Source: Rodentolepis nana (lineage: Eukaryota > Platyhelminthes > Cestoda > Cyclophyllidea > Hymenolepididae). Taken from it: a stretch of 14,122 bases of DNA. Of the stretch, positions 1-7,585 are shown piece by piece; the first letter of the stretch is position 1, and the number at the start of each line of letters is the position of its first letter. The stretch spans positions 1 to 14,122 of the forward strand of contig UZAE01001286.1 in assembly GCA_900617975.1 (NCBI GenBank), given 5' to 3'. The notes beneath the pieces are model-generated. The model was not told where the DNA came from, ran no database searches, and worked only from the letters and a program-made list of their open reading frames with translations. The translations under genes were made by a program, and so were the position numbers.

Positions 1-207
1 TGGGAATCGGTAGTTCTTCAGTTTGTTATTCGAAATGTTAGCTTCCATAATTGTGAAAATGTCTACACCATAGGTTTGCGGGATTTTCTGTATTTGGATC
101 TTTTTGTCCGGAGACATTCCTCCAGCATTCCACTGGAGGATCTGAAGACATTGTGATTCGCCCTGACGAGGGCGATTTTTCTTATAGCCTTTTTCAAAGC
201 TAATCAT
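1..207 (-). CDS. LINE (non-LTR retrotransposon) endonuclease N-terminus, partial
   Basis: The minus strand is open from an ATG at 207-205 through the window edge (69 codons, 3' part missing). The protein has LQWNAGG near residue 24, the first motif of the APE/EEP endonuclease with its metal-binding Asn. IFTIMEANIS follows about 30 residues later, carrying the expected catalytic Glu. This endonuclease nicks the target DNA to prime reverse transcription in non-LTR elements. A TGA at 222-220 closes the frame upstream, so the Met at 207 is the likely start. It lies about 25 bases after the 5'-UTR monomer at 232-311. No ORF1 precedes it, so this is either a one-ORF element or a copy that lost ORF1. 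The clade (Jockey/R1/CR1-like) cannot be set from 69 residues. The domain call is firm; whether the copy is intact is unknown. Confidence 0.85.
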   Translation of the reverse strand, partial: MISFEKGYKKNRPRQGESQCLQILQWNAGGMSPDKKIQIQKIPQTYGVDIFTIMEANISNNKLKNYRFP

Positions 208-231
208 AATTAATCGAAGTCAAAAACGTAT

Positions 232-311
232 GCCGATTGATAGACTTTTTTGCCGTAAGAAAATACGTTGTCCAGGGTGCACCACGAGGAGGTAAGTCTA
301 TCGCGCACCCC
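232..311 (-). repeat. LINE 5'-UTR monomer, single copy
   Basis: These 80 bases match the array unit in 4040-5291 and 7795-8104. Shared plus-strand words are tagacttttttgccgta, cagggtgcaccac, and ggaggtaagtctatcgc followed by cacccc. Here the unit sits directly 5' of the LINE open reading frame on the minus strand, which identifies the arrays elsewhere as LINE 5'-UTR (promoter-side) sequence. The 5' end of the element is at about 311, after cgcaccc, the same end seen in the other two copies. Confidence 0.8.
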
Positions 312-665
312 TGAAGACTTAATATAACTTAACACACACTGTCTTGGTGTTGCACTAGGTCCACAGTAAAAGAAAATTTCATTCATGATTTATTCAATTT
401 TAACAATACAAGGATTTTTTTGTGTATCAACATAATAAATTTCAAAGCACTAAATTTGAAACAAAGCATTGATTATGATTTCTTCCTTTTTCAGCAATCA
501 ATTTTATTTAACATTTGTTTGAGCAGAATGTTTGAAAGTTAATTATGGGCCGTGTTTTCATCTAAAACACCATGATATGTTACCATAGCAATTTTATTTC
601 ATTTGATTAAATGACAGCTAGTTATGATTGAATTATTATATGCACTATTATTTGAATGGGCGTAA
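312..665. other. AT-rich spacer between the LINE and gene 1
   Basis: No coding region was found. The one useful feature is tttatt at 593-598, an AATAAA on the minus strand about 70 bases after the gene 1 stop, in the right place for its poly(A) signal. The 15-20 bases after 311 (tgaagacttaatataac) should be one target-site duplication of the LINE, but its partner lies outside the window. Confidence 0.4.
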
Positions 666-700
666 TCACACTAAAATCCATGTAGTGATTCCAAAGAGAA
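666..700 (-). CDS. Gene 1, last coding exon (hydrophobic tail)
   Basis: The minus strand has a good acceptor (ttttgtttaatttag at about 715-701), then phase-1 codons reading LFGITTWILV and TGA at 668-666. The exon is paralogous to the last exon of gene 2 at 13089-13123: both contain GGAATCACT, then TGGATTTT, and encode GIT-x-WI at the same distance from the acceptor. That match also fixes the phase. The tail, together with YTFT from the preceding exon, gives about 15 hydrophobic residues at the C-terminus, compatible with a GPI-anchor signal or a short membrane segment. An AATAAA follows at 598-593. Confidence 0.6.
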
Positions 701-787
701 CTAAATTAAACAAAATAGGAGTTCAAAGGGTTTAAAGTAAATAAAACGCCTTAATAGATGAAGGAGAGATTAAAATGTGTAACTTAC

Positions 788-814
788 TTGTGAAGGTGTA
801 TCCGATTGGGCAGA
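788..814 (-). CDS. Gene 1, 27-nt microexon
   Basis: Acceptor ttattatttctaccaaatag (minus strand, ending at 815) and donor gtaagttac from 787 enclose 27 bases. In phase 1 it reads CPIGYTFT; the split codon joins the upstream exon to give Val and the downstream exon to give Ile. Length divisible by three and phase 1 at both ends allow it to be included or skipped without a frameshift. The overlapping plus-strand frame at 819-1091 shows nothing protein-like. Confidence 0.5.
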
Positions 815-1108
815 CTATTTGGTAGAAATAATAAAGCAAAAAACGAATTTATGTTGCAACCAAATCAGATTTAACTTCAATTTTGAGGATTGCATTTCAA
901 CTGCATTTCTAAAGTATAAGTTTAAATATAATGCATGGAAGCCTACAAACAATACGTCACGCCGATCTCTTGCGAAAAGACAAATCGAAAATAAGACATC
1001 TTATCTAAGTCAAATTTTCATTTATTGTCTATGTTATCAAAGCCTCATTCAAAAGGCATTTAAAGGCCACGATTTGAAATGTGTGAAATAATTCAATTGT
1101 CGACTTAC

Positions 1109-1135
1109 CTCTGCTTGTTAATAGGTTGATGCGCT
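1109..1135 (-). CDS. Gene 1, 27-nt microexon (weak acceptor)
   Basis: A strong donor (GAG then gtaagtcga, from 1108) and an AG at 1137-1136 bound 27 bases that read RINLLTSR in phase 1. The acceptor has a purine-rich lead-in (aaaacaaagcatcag), so it is the weakest of the microexons on signal alone. It is kept because the size, phase and donor match its neighbours. The other two phases are unhelpful: phase 0 contains TAA. Confidence 0.38.
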
Positions 1136-1306
1136 CTGATGCTTTGTTTTCTGATGAATATAGGCATTTATATATTTCATGATTCTTTGAATATTTTAAA
1201 ATTAGAAGTATTTAAATAAACTGAGGATTATTTGCCTTCATAAATTAACTATTTTAAACTTTGGCTTCAAACTAAAAATAATGCACAATAAAGATATGGA
1301 GCTTAC

Positions 1307-1336
1307 TTCGACACTCAGCATAATCAGGAGACTCCC
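1307..1336 (-). CDS. Gene 1, 30-nt microexon
   Basis: An excellent pyrimidine-rich acceptor (cagttcctctctttag, ending at 1337) and the donor gtaagctcc from 1306 flank exactly 30 bases. Phase 1 is open and reads ESPDYAECR, contributing one cysteine. Phase 2 has a stop. It joins in phase to the 47-nt exon at 1475-1521 and to the 27-nt exon at 1109-1135. Confidence 0.58.
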
Positions 1337-1474
1337 CTAAAGAGAGGAACTGATTTAAGTTGGTCAAATAAATAAAAAAATAATGTGTGTTTTAAATATA
1401 AAATACCATATTTCAGCCAATAGGCAAAAAATTCCTAGGAATGAACTTTCTGTTGTAAAAAAGAGATTACTAAC

Positions 1475-1521
1475 TTCCTCCGAATTCTGGCGATCGTACA
1501 CAAGTTTGTAATTCAAGCGAT
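1475..1521 (-). CDS. Gene 1, 47-nt exon
   Basis: The acceptor ttaactgttaacgatgctgaag ends at 1522 and the donor gttagtaat starts at 1474. Entered in phase 2, the exon reads SLELQTCVRSPEFGG and leaves in phase 1, exactly compensating the 34-nt exon at 1759-1792 (phase 1 to 2). A longer version from an AG at 1550-1549 (74 nt, phase 1 to 0) would read DDLTVNDAED and LNYKLVYDRQ but would not join the following microexons. I prefer the 47-nt form because it restores phase 1. Confidence 0.42.
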
Positions 1522-1606
1522 CTTCAGCATCGTTAACAGTTAAGTCGTCTTTATATTTAAACATTAAATGTTAGTTTGCACAGTCAGAGCTGTCATAATT
1601 ACTCAC

Positions 1607-1636
1607 GACAATATTTATTATCGTAACTCGAATTGG
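1607..1636 (-). CDS. Candidate 30-nt microexon, possibly alternative
   Basis: The donor gtgagtaat starts at 1606. An AG at 1638-1637 makes a 30-nt exon reading NSSYDNKYC in phase 1. The acceptor lacks a pyrimidine tract (ggaatgaaag), and the exon cannot follow the 34-nt exon, which leaves in phase 2. It could only follow a phase-1 exon such as 2048-2167, as an alternative form. A chance signal is quite possible. Confidence 0.22.
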
Positions 1637-1758
1637 CTTTCATTCCAATTCACGTACATAAAAATCTTTTGCCCACCATTATTGCGCTATTAAAGGAAAG
1701 GTATATAAATCTCGTGTATGGATAAATTAATGGTAAATAAACCAAAAACCTTACTCAC

Positions 1759-1792
1759 GTCATTTGCAAACATGATTTTAATTTATCATATT
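1759..1792 (-). CDS. Gene 1, 34-nt exon
   Basis: A strong acceptor (tatttactgtatttcag, ending at 1793) and a strong donor (gtgagtaagg from 1758) enclose 34 bases. Only phase 1 is open; it reads YDKLKSCLQM and leaves in phase 2. It therefore fits after exon 3 (ends phase 1) and before the 47-nt exon (phase 2 to 1). It adds one cysteine to the predicted protein. Confidence 0.5.
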
Positions 1793-1840
1793 CTGAAATA
1801 CAGTAAATAATAACAAAATCTAGCTGATCATCAAACATAC

Positions 1841-1944
1841 CCATGTAAGGTTGCCTGATCCATTGAAAGAAAAATGAATTTCGACTGAACTACTCCCATT
1901 CGCAAATCTTGATAACGGAAACGACACTCGTGGTAGCACAGCAC
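1841..1944 (-). CDS. Gene 1, optional exon 4 (alternative ends)
   Basis: The acceptor ttatcaaaaatgttag ends at 1945. In phase 1 the frame is open through 104 bases, reading AVLPRVSFPLSRFANG and then VEIHFSFNGSGNLTW, up to the donor gtatgt at 1840. That long form leaves in phase 0, where the next exon meets a stop after four codons (NMIN). A shorter form ending at 1894 (donor gtagtt, weak) is 51 nt, phase 1-1, and joins the 34-nt exon cleanly. Like the last exon of gene 2 it begins GTGCTGT after the acceptor. The exon is probably real or recently real; whether it is a cassette, an alternative end or skipped is unresolved. Confidence 0.4.
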
Positions 1945-2047
1945 CTAACATTTTTGATAAAAATAGTAATAAAATCTAGTCAATGAAAGTCAAAATCAAT
2001 TATGGTAACCTTGTTGGGCCCATTTTTGCCGTTTGGTATATTCTAAC

Positions 2048-2526
2048 CTGGTTCGACGGGACTGAACGAACACTTTGGATCAAATGTAGCAATGCAATTA
2101 TATTCTTTATCAGCAACAACCAGTAAGCTGTATTGTGAAGCCTCATCAATTGTAACATTAACAAATTCTAAATAAGTTTTGTTAATTGGAGGTCTTGATT
2201 TCAAACAGAACCCCATTACTTGAATCCCTATAACAAGATGATCCAATTAATGTGTCCCTGTTCATGCATTTTTCATTTTCAGTCGCGAAGTCAAACATAT
2301 TATGATTTTTCATGAGAAAGGCTCTCTGCAATTGTAGTAAATAAGTTGTAAATGGCAAGAAATCGGCGTTTACCTGAAATTGTTCCATAGAAAATACCAT
2401 TAGGTCTGTTTTGCCATTTGGTGTCTTGACAATTCGTGAACATGTAGGGTCTGACAAAACTTCACACTCTATTTCATTCGTTAAACTTAACCGCAGCAAC
2501 ACCATAATAAAGAGAGAAATAACCAT
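2048..2526 (-). CDS. Gene 1, exons 1-3: secreted cysteine-rich protein with micro-exon 3' half
   Basis: Exon 1 is 2526-2374, exon 2 is 2325-2220, exon 3 is 2167-2048. The introns are 48 nt (gtaaac...ttgcag) and 52 nt (gtaatg...tttag). The protein starts MVISLFIMVLLRLSLT, a clear signal peptide. The mature part then carries two cysteines per exon (IECEV and PTC; EKC and SSC; YNC and PKC). The 48-nt intron is a multiple of three and open, so unspliced reading is possible. The 52-nt intron must be removed to keep the frame. An in-frame ATG at 2568 is nearer the TATA box than transcription could begin, so I start at 2526. With the downstream exons at 1759-1792, 1475-1521, 1307-1336, 1109-1135, 788-814 and 666-700, the total is 579 nt, about 192 residues with 10 cysteines. 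I do not recognise the family. Its function is unknown; it is secreted or surface-anchored by inference. Confidence 0.6.
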
Positions 2527-2567
2527 TTTCTCATACTTGTGGTTTGTACTCTTTATGTTCATCTCCA

Positions 2568-2578
2568 TTTATATAAAT
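2568..2578 (-). promoter_or_regulatory. TATA box of gene 1
   Basis: The minus strand reads atttatataaa just upstream of the signal-peptide exon. Initiation 25-30 bases downstream would fall near 2545, leaving a 5' leader of about 20 bases before the ATG at 2526. Confidence 0.5.
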
Positions 2579-2579
2579 C

Positions 2580-3812
2580 ATTTGTGTATACGATCTCGAT
2601 TAAAACGCTTTCAAAGGTCATTAAAATAAACATCCTAAAATTAGTAAAGTTACGTAAAGAGATGTTTGTATATAGCAGAAGTAAATGCAGTAATGCAAAA
2701 AATTAAAATTGTTTTAATACATTATTTCTTCAATGAAACGCCACATAGTTTCTATACTATTCAAGCCTCACAGTTGTTAATTGTATTGCCGCGTTAATAA
2801 ATCTCATTGAAGAATATTTTTTTAAAAGTCCATCTTAACAATAATATTTCATTTTTTACAATTAAATATACAGAAAAAATTGATTAGATCATTTTTTTCC
2901 TGAGGAGAGCATATATGTAAACACATTCTTATCAAAATCCTGTAGTTCTCGGAGTGCGTAAAGAATTTGCTTACTTTATCTCAAGCGGCATTTCTCGAAC
3001 AAACAGCACATTTACATACTCAATTCATTATTGTTTTCATCTCACATGGAATGAACCTACCTAATGTTCACTTAATATTTGGTAAGTGAACCGCAAAATG
3101 CCAAATTAGGCCTAAAGATAATACTTTATAATTCTTTGCTATTCCAATCAAGTACGTGCAACTTGATGCACGCACTAGATGAATGAAAAGTTGTCGGTTT
3201 TGCGTTTCAAGTAATTGAACGATTAAATGGTTTTATATTTTGGCATTTATTTTTAATTTTTACAAACAAACATTTTTGGTTTCTTTATATGTAACATTTT
3301 GCAATCTTTTCATCACAGATTATTTGGTTTTCCCCTTCAATTATTCAATTTATGTATCGCCTAAACATTCAAAATATTAACGAACAATTGCAAATATTTC
3401 TGTACCGTCTAAGCTGCCAAAACTTTAAAACCAATTTCTGACTTCTTTTTGAAGGGCATTTTCTTGAATCACGCAAATGCAAAAACGATAGAAATCGCTT
3501 AACATGAGCTTGGTTCAACGTTTGGCACAAATTCGTCTAAATTGTATTCTTTGTTAAATTTAAATTAACGCACTTTAGCAAAAAAACTTTAATGTAGTCG
3601 CATAAATAAATTATAGAATCGTTTATTCCACACGGGGGTATTCCAACGAATCGAATTGCTTTACGTAATAGCAAAGATTTTTCGAACATTCAGAAAGAAA
3701 TCGCGCGCCGGCAGGCTACAAGTAATCATATTAATATTGAATTACCAATCCTGTTGAAGAATAATCCACGAATGTAATCAGAGTTTTTAAAAAAACCTTG
3801 TTCAAGCGCCCC
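2580..3812. other. AT-rich intergenic region
   Basis: I see no supportable coding exon. A 9-bp perfect inverted repeat with an 8-base loop lies at 3066-3091 (gttcactta, then taagtgaac). A donor-like gtaagc on the minus strand at 2973-2968 has only a 19-nt or a stop-containing 44-nt exon in front of it and was not accepted. Confidence 0.4.
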
Positions 3813-3813
3813 A

Positions 3814-3828
3814 ACACATAGGGAGATT
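3814..3828. repeat. Left target-site duplication of element A
   Basis: acacatagggagatt resembles acacattggaagact at 5292-5306 (12 of 15 bases). The pair lies exactly outside the two conserved ends of the element, as expected for an old LINE-mediated insertion. Confidence 0.55.
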
Positions 3829-5291
3829 TATTTATTTTTTTCAAATGGCAGGCTTTATGATGGTTATCATAGGCCCCTTAGCCGACTTCGGGCTTCACAG
3901 AGAGGAGGAGGAACATCATTGTGGCAAAAAGTCGAAAGGGGGAAGAGAAGAGTGATCTACATGTTCAAAAGAGACAAACAGACACAAAGGCAGAGAAAAG
4001 GTAAGATGAGTACAGCAAAAGTAGTCGAATATGACCACAAACAGTAAGGTGATGGTAGTTTGAAGTCAGAAGTCAACTGCCAGTTAGTTCTGGTAGTTTG
4101 AAGTGAGAAGTCAACTGCCGATTAAGGATCTTTTTGCCTTATGAGTATACGTTGCCCAGGGTGCACCACATTTTGCCGTATGAGTATGCGTTGCCCAGGG
4201 TGCACCACGTTTTTGCCGTATGAATATACGTTGCCCAGGGTGCACCACGTGGGCAGTTTGAAGTACCAGTCAATAGACTTTTTTCCGCATAAGTATACGT
4301 TGCCCAGGGTGCACCACATGGAGGTTGTAAGTACACGTTGCCCAGGGTGCACCACGTGGAGGTATGCCGTTTGAGTATACGTTGCCCATTGGTTTATAGA
4401 CTTGTTTGCCGTATGAGTATACGTTGCCCGTCAATGGGGTGATGGTAGTTTGAAGTGAGAAGTCAACTGCCACAATGGGGTCATGGTAGTTTGAAGTTAG
4501 AAGTCAACTGCCTTTAATAGACTTTTTTGCCGTATGAGTATACGTTGCCCAGCGGTTTATAGACTTTTTGCCGTATGAGGTCTGTTGCCCAAATATGACA
4601 TACAGTGGGGTCATGGTAGTTTGAAGTCAGAGGTCAACTGCCGGTTTATAGACTTTTTGCCGTGTTAGGGTTAGATCAACTGCCGGTTTATAGACTTTTT
4701 TGCCGTATGCGCATACACAATGACATACAGTGGGGTGATGGTAGTTTGAAGTGAGAAGTTGTGACATATAGTGGGGTGAGGGTAGTTTGAAGTCAGAAGT
4801 CCACTGCCGGTTTATAGACTTTTTGCCGTATGAGTATACTTTGTAACATACAGTGGGGTCATGGTAGTTTGAAGTCAGAAGTCAAGGCATACAGTGGGGT
4901 CATGGTAGTTTGAAGTCAGTGGTCAACTATACAGTGGGGTGATGGTAGTTTGAAGTGAGAAGTCAACTACCAGTCAATAGACTTTTTTCCGCATAAGTAT
5001 ACGTTGCCCAGGGTGCACCACATGGAGGTTGTAAGTACACGTTGCCCAGGGTGCACCACGTGGAGGTAGCCGTATGGGATGTCAACTGCCGATTAATAGA
5101 CTTTTTTGCCGTATGAGAAGTGATAAGTCAACTGCCGGTTAATAGACTTTTTTGCCGTATGAGTGGGTTGCCCAGGGTGCACCGCGTGGAGGTAAGTCTA
5201 TCGCAACAACTGCCAGTTAATAGACTTTTTTGCCGTATGAGCATACCTTGCCCAGGGTGCACCACGTGGAGATAAGTCTATCGCACACCCC
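3829..5291 (-). mobile_element. Element A: non-autonomous LINE derivative, 3' end plus expanded 5'-UTR monomer array
   Basis: Reading the plus strand, the left end (3829-4040) matches 7586-7795: ttatttatt tail, caaatgg, gccggc/gcaggc, ttatcat, ttagc(c/t)gact, cgggcttcacagag, a purine-rich stretch, then gtcgaatatg. On the minus strand this is a pyrimidine-rich 3' UTR ending in an AAATAAATAAA-type tail. It is joined directly to an array of monomers (4040-5291) identical in type to the LINE 5'-UTR unit at 232-311, and it ends at cacaccc. No reverse transcriptase or endonuclease frame lies between. The short frames at 4122-4473 are by-products of the repeats. Diverged target duplications flank it. 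It must depend on the LINE machinery in trans. Confidence 0.75.
4040..5291 (-). repeat. Monomer array of element A
   Basis: Two alternating modules recur irregularly. One is ggtagtttgaagtgagaag then tcaactgccggtt; the other is tagacttttttgccgtatg, agtatacgttgccc and agggtgcaccacgtggagg. Only the last copy is followed by the terminal taagtctatcgcacacccc. Copies are truncated and shuffled, as expected for unequal recombination or slippage. Four units keep a perfect CACGTG E-box (4246, 4353, 5057, 5263). Confidence 0.8.
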
Positions 5292-5306
5292 ACACATTGG
5301 AAGACT
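5292..5306. repeat. Right target-site duplication of element A
   Basis: Partner of 3814-3828, with three differences in 15 bases. Confidence 0.55.
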
Positions 5307-5579
5307 ATTCCAATTTTTTCGTTTCAGAATTCTGATGCAGTAGGTTTGATTAACGAGATCATATAAAGCTATCTTACGAATGCTTCAATCATAATAAGTA
5401 TGGTCAATGACAAATTTTGAGCAACCATTATTTAGAAAATTTGCGATTGATTTTATTCTGAAAATATATAAAAATACTCAAATTAATGATATGGCAATTC
5501 ACTTTTACTTAGATTTACTAAATTAAATATGGAAATTCTCCATATACAGGAAGAAGTGGACTTAAGACGCCCTAATTCA
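5307..5579. other. AT-rich region
   Basis: No coding signal was found. On the minus strand a good acceptor (tatttttatatattttcag) ends at about 5464 and is followed directly by AATAAA. It could serve as the last acceptor or as a poly(A) signal for the exon at 5714-5746, but neither can be shown. Confidence 0.3.
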
Positions 5580-5746
5580 TTAGTATTGTAGATTGATATT
5601 GAGCTCTGTGATTGAACAGTATTTTGGCAGCGTCAAAAATGTAATGCCATCGGTTTGATAAATGATTTGGGGAACTATTGAACCTATTAACTCAAAATTA
5701 ATATCAGCCTTACATCGCGCGTTTCCAACCGCATGGGATAGCCATG
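5580..5746 (-). CDS. Third micro-exon-type gene: 33-nt microexon (5714-5746) or longer terminal exon
   Basis: The minus strand has an excellent acceptor (tttttgcactaacataattacag, ending at 5747) with a branch-point-like ctaac. Entered in phase 1 the frame reads WLSHAVGNAR and reaches a donor gtaagg at 5713-5708, giving a 33-nt, phase 1-1 exon with far higher GC than its surroundings. If that donor is not used, the frame stays open through CKADINFELIGSIVPQ and LTLPKYCSITEL to a TAA at 5582-5580, a plausible terminal exon with two cysteines. Both may occur as alternative forms. The gene would start upstream (to the right) of the window's 5750; no signal-peptide exon for it was found nearby. Element A would lie downstream of it. 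The product is unrecognised. Confidence 0.42.
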
Positions 5747-5891
5747 CTGTAATTATGTTAGTGCAAAAAAATCTACAATTGAAAAGCATAAGGCAAGAAA
5801 CCTTTCTAAAAGAGTATATTTGACGAATATGTATACCAATTCACGAACATTTTCCCTAAAATAAATGTTTGGTTTTATATTTTCATATTAA

Positions 5892-6486
5892 GGGAGTATT
5901 CTGGTCTGGAGATATGAATTCTAGGTCATTTTTGAAGTGGTGTAATAAAAGCAAGCAGTAATTTTATAAATTGAAAATTTTTTTAAACTTTTGTTTACCT
6001 TAAAAGCATACAAAAAAATATGAAGAAATTTAAAATTCCGTTAGTTATTAGCTGATGATGTGGTGCGTCCCCAAAATATGGTGTTTGACCATACCCACAA
6101 TTTTAACTCTCCGAGCAATCTGAAATCAGAAAATTAAATAGATTACCACTCTACAAAAATGTCGCTCTGTCCGGAAATACGGAAAAGTTAAAAAAAAATA
6201 TTCTTTACAAAATGACGACTGTCTAAAGATAAAAACCATTTTTTACCATTTTTGAAAATTTTTCGATTTTTTAAAAATTGTAAAAATGAAAATTTAAAGA
6301 TAGCGCAGTTACGAACATAGACAAATCTCTATAAAAATTCTCTTAAAATTTCAAGTAAATTAGCTCTGCAGAATCTGAGAAATCGTTGGTATCAGATTCA
6401 AAAAACAGTTTTGAGAAAAACGCGTTTAAAGTTTCCAGTAAAATTTTTTGCTGTCTTAGTTATAAACTTATATTTCTAACTTACAT
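5892..6486 (-). mobile_element. 3' non-coding part of the Mutator-like element
   Basis: Downstream of the transposase stop on the minus strand lie about 600 AT-rich, homopolymer-rich bases that end in a distinctive segment (gggagtattctggtctgg at 5892 on the plus strand). I take 5892 as the probable element end. No matching inverted terminal repeat was found near 7170-7260, so the other end is lost or diverged and the boundary is tentative. Confidence 0.4.
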
Positions 6487-7166
6487 TTATACAATCTGCT
6501 TTCCTGCTGCATACAGCGGACCTTCCCCGACTTCAAAAAAACTATTTTTGGCGTCTCTGTTTTCTATCCAAGCAGTTTTAGCCTGCTTTGATGCGCTGGA
6601 TGCTCGTATTTCGGAGCGGTCAATCCGGGCGTTGTCTCGTCTGATAACAAATGCATGCGCTTCTAGACTAATTTTCACTAGCATAATCGTTAACATCTTC
6701 AATATTGGTATAAAGCTTTCATTAAAAATAGACAAAGCAATAAATGCTGCAATTTCAATGATCTGAAATCCGGAATGGATATGCTTTGGAGCGAAAGTTC
6801 ATATCAACGAGTTTGAAGACTCATTGTTATTTTGAGTTTCCGAACCCAAACATCGAATCAATAACTCTTCGGATAATAAACTTCGATGGATTTGTCAACG
6901 AATGGACATGATGGAATGTGGCGTATGCTATTGCAACTGCAATGTAATACAATTTTGAATACGAGTTGGCGTTGAGCCGTTCTTGAAAATGTAATCTCGT
7001 TGTTGCATGAAGCACACGACATAAACGAAGAAATTGCTGAAAAGGCCGTGAAAAACTCCAAAACACAGTAGCCGTAATTATTTTCCATAATTGACTTTTC
7101 ATCATTTGATTTCCTCAATTTTGTTGCTGGTGCACTCGTAAAACTGGTGTTTTCCTGTTCCGTAAA
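6487..7166 (-). pseudogene. Mutator-like (MULE) transposase, internally deleted and frameshifted
   Basis: Three pieces line up in order on the minus strand with the widespread animal Mutator-like transposase domain. (1) From 7166: a CASCN...EITFSR...HCSCN zinc-binding-type segment, then IPSCPFVDKSIE. (2) After a frameshift near 6882: IIRRVIDSMFGFG. (3) After a junction near 6840: TQNNNESSNSLI, a stop (TGA at 6801-6799) where this motif normally has Trp, then TFAPK, HSGFQIIEIAAF, SIFNES, and the basic C-terminal tail ending in EGPLYAAG and TAA. Between pieces 2 and 3 the central catalytic region, a few hundred residues in intact relatives, is gone. Live members move DNA by cut-and-paste; this copy cannot make an enzyme. 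The 126-codon plus-strand frame at 6386-6766 is its antisense shadow. The family assignment rests on motif recall, chiefly TQNxNES and the Cys motifs. Confidence 0.75.
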
Positions 7167-7183
7167 TCAATTGCTGCGAAATA

Positions 7184-7229
7184 TAAATAAATAAATAAAT
7201 ATATATATATATATTTATTTATTTATTTA
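7184..7229. repeat. 46-bp perfect palindrome
   Basis: A 17-base arm of (taaa)n at 7184-7200 and its exact complement at 7213-7229 flank a 12-base (at)6 core. The whole is a perfect inverted repeat with no loop and could extrude as a cruciform. It lies just 5' of the transposase remnant. It probably arose from simple-sequence expansion. Confidence 0.85.
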
Positions 7230-7567
7230 CATATACATATATATAGAGATTTAACGGAACAAATGGGCTTACTAAGAAATATAGTTTCAGGTAGTCAGAG
7301 AACCTATTTTGTCTTTTGTTCGATTACTTGCAGTCCAACCGATTTGGATGCCTGCTCAGCAAAATACTTATATCTCCAAAAGTAATTGGAATTTTGGTAA
7401 CTATTCTCGTAGACATATTCTTAAGTAGTTAAATTATGAAAATATGCAACAAAATAAATCATTCCGATGCAACGTATCTAACTTAAATCATTATTCAATA
7501 ATGTATCAATGACTAAATTTCATGCGACAGTTTCCACGAATGTTCCAAAGAGAAGATTTTGAAAATG
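7230..7567. other. AT-rich spacer
   Basis: Short (AT)n follows the palindrome, then unstructured AT-rich sequence. No coding or splice pattern could be supported. Confidence 0.4.
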
Positions 7568-7585
7568 AGCGTTGGAAATACATAT
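7568..7585. repeat. Left target-site duplication of element B
   Basis: agcgttggaaatacatat corresponds to agcgctggaaatataatat at 8105-8123, with two substitutions and one inserted base. This gives precise ends for element B. Confidence 0.75.

Noticed and set aside
819..1091. 90-codon plus-strand open frame
   Set aside because: Low-complexity composition with no domain or splice context. It overlaps the minus-strand microexon region and looks like chance in AT-rich DNA.
2411..2629. 72-codon plus-strand frame
   Set aside because: Antisense shadow of gene 1 exon 1 and its promoter.
2968..3011. Donor gtaagc on the minus strand with possible 19- or 44-nt exon
   Set aside because: The 44-nt form has a stop in the expected phase and the 19-nt form shifts frame.
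4122..4473. Several 65-77 codon frames on both strands repeating a CTLGNVYS or RCPGCTTF pattern
   Set aside because: They are translations of the monomer array; the repetition is in the DNA on both strands, not in a protein.
6386..6766. 126-codon plus-strand frame, the second longest in the window
   Set aside because: It is antisense to the conserved C-terminal part of the Mutator-like transposase, whose motifs are on the minus strand.
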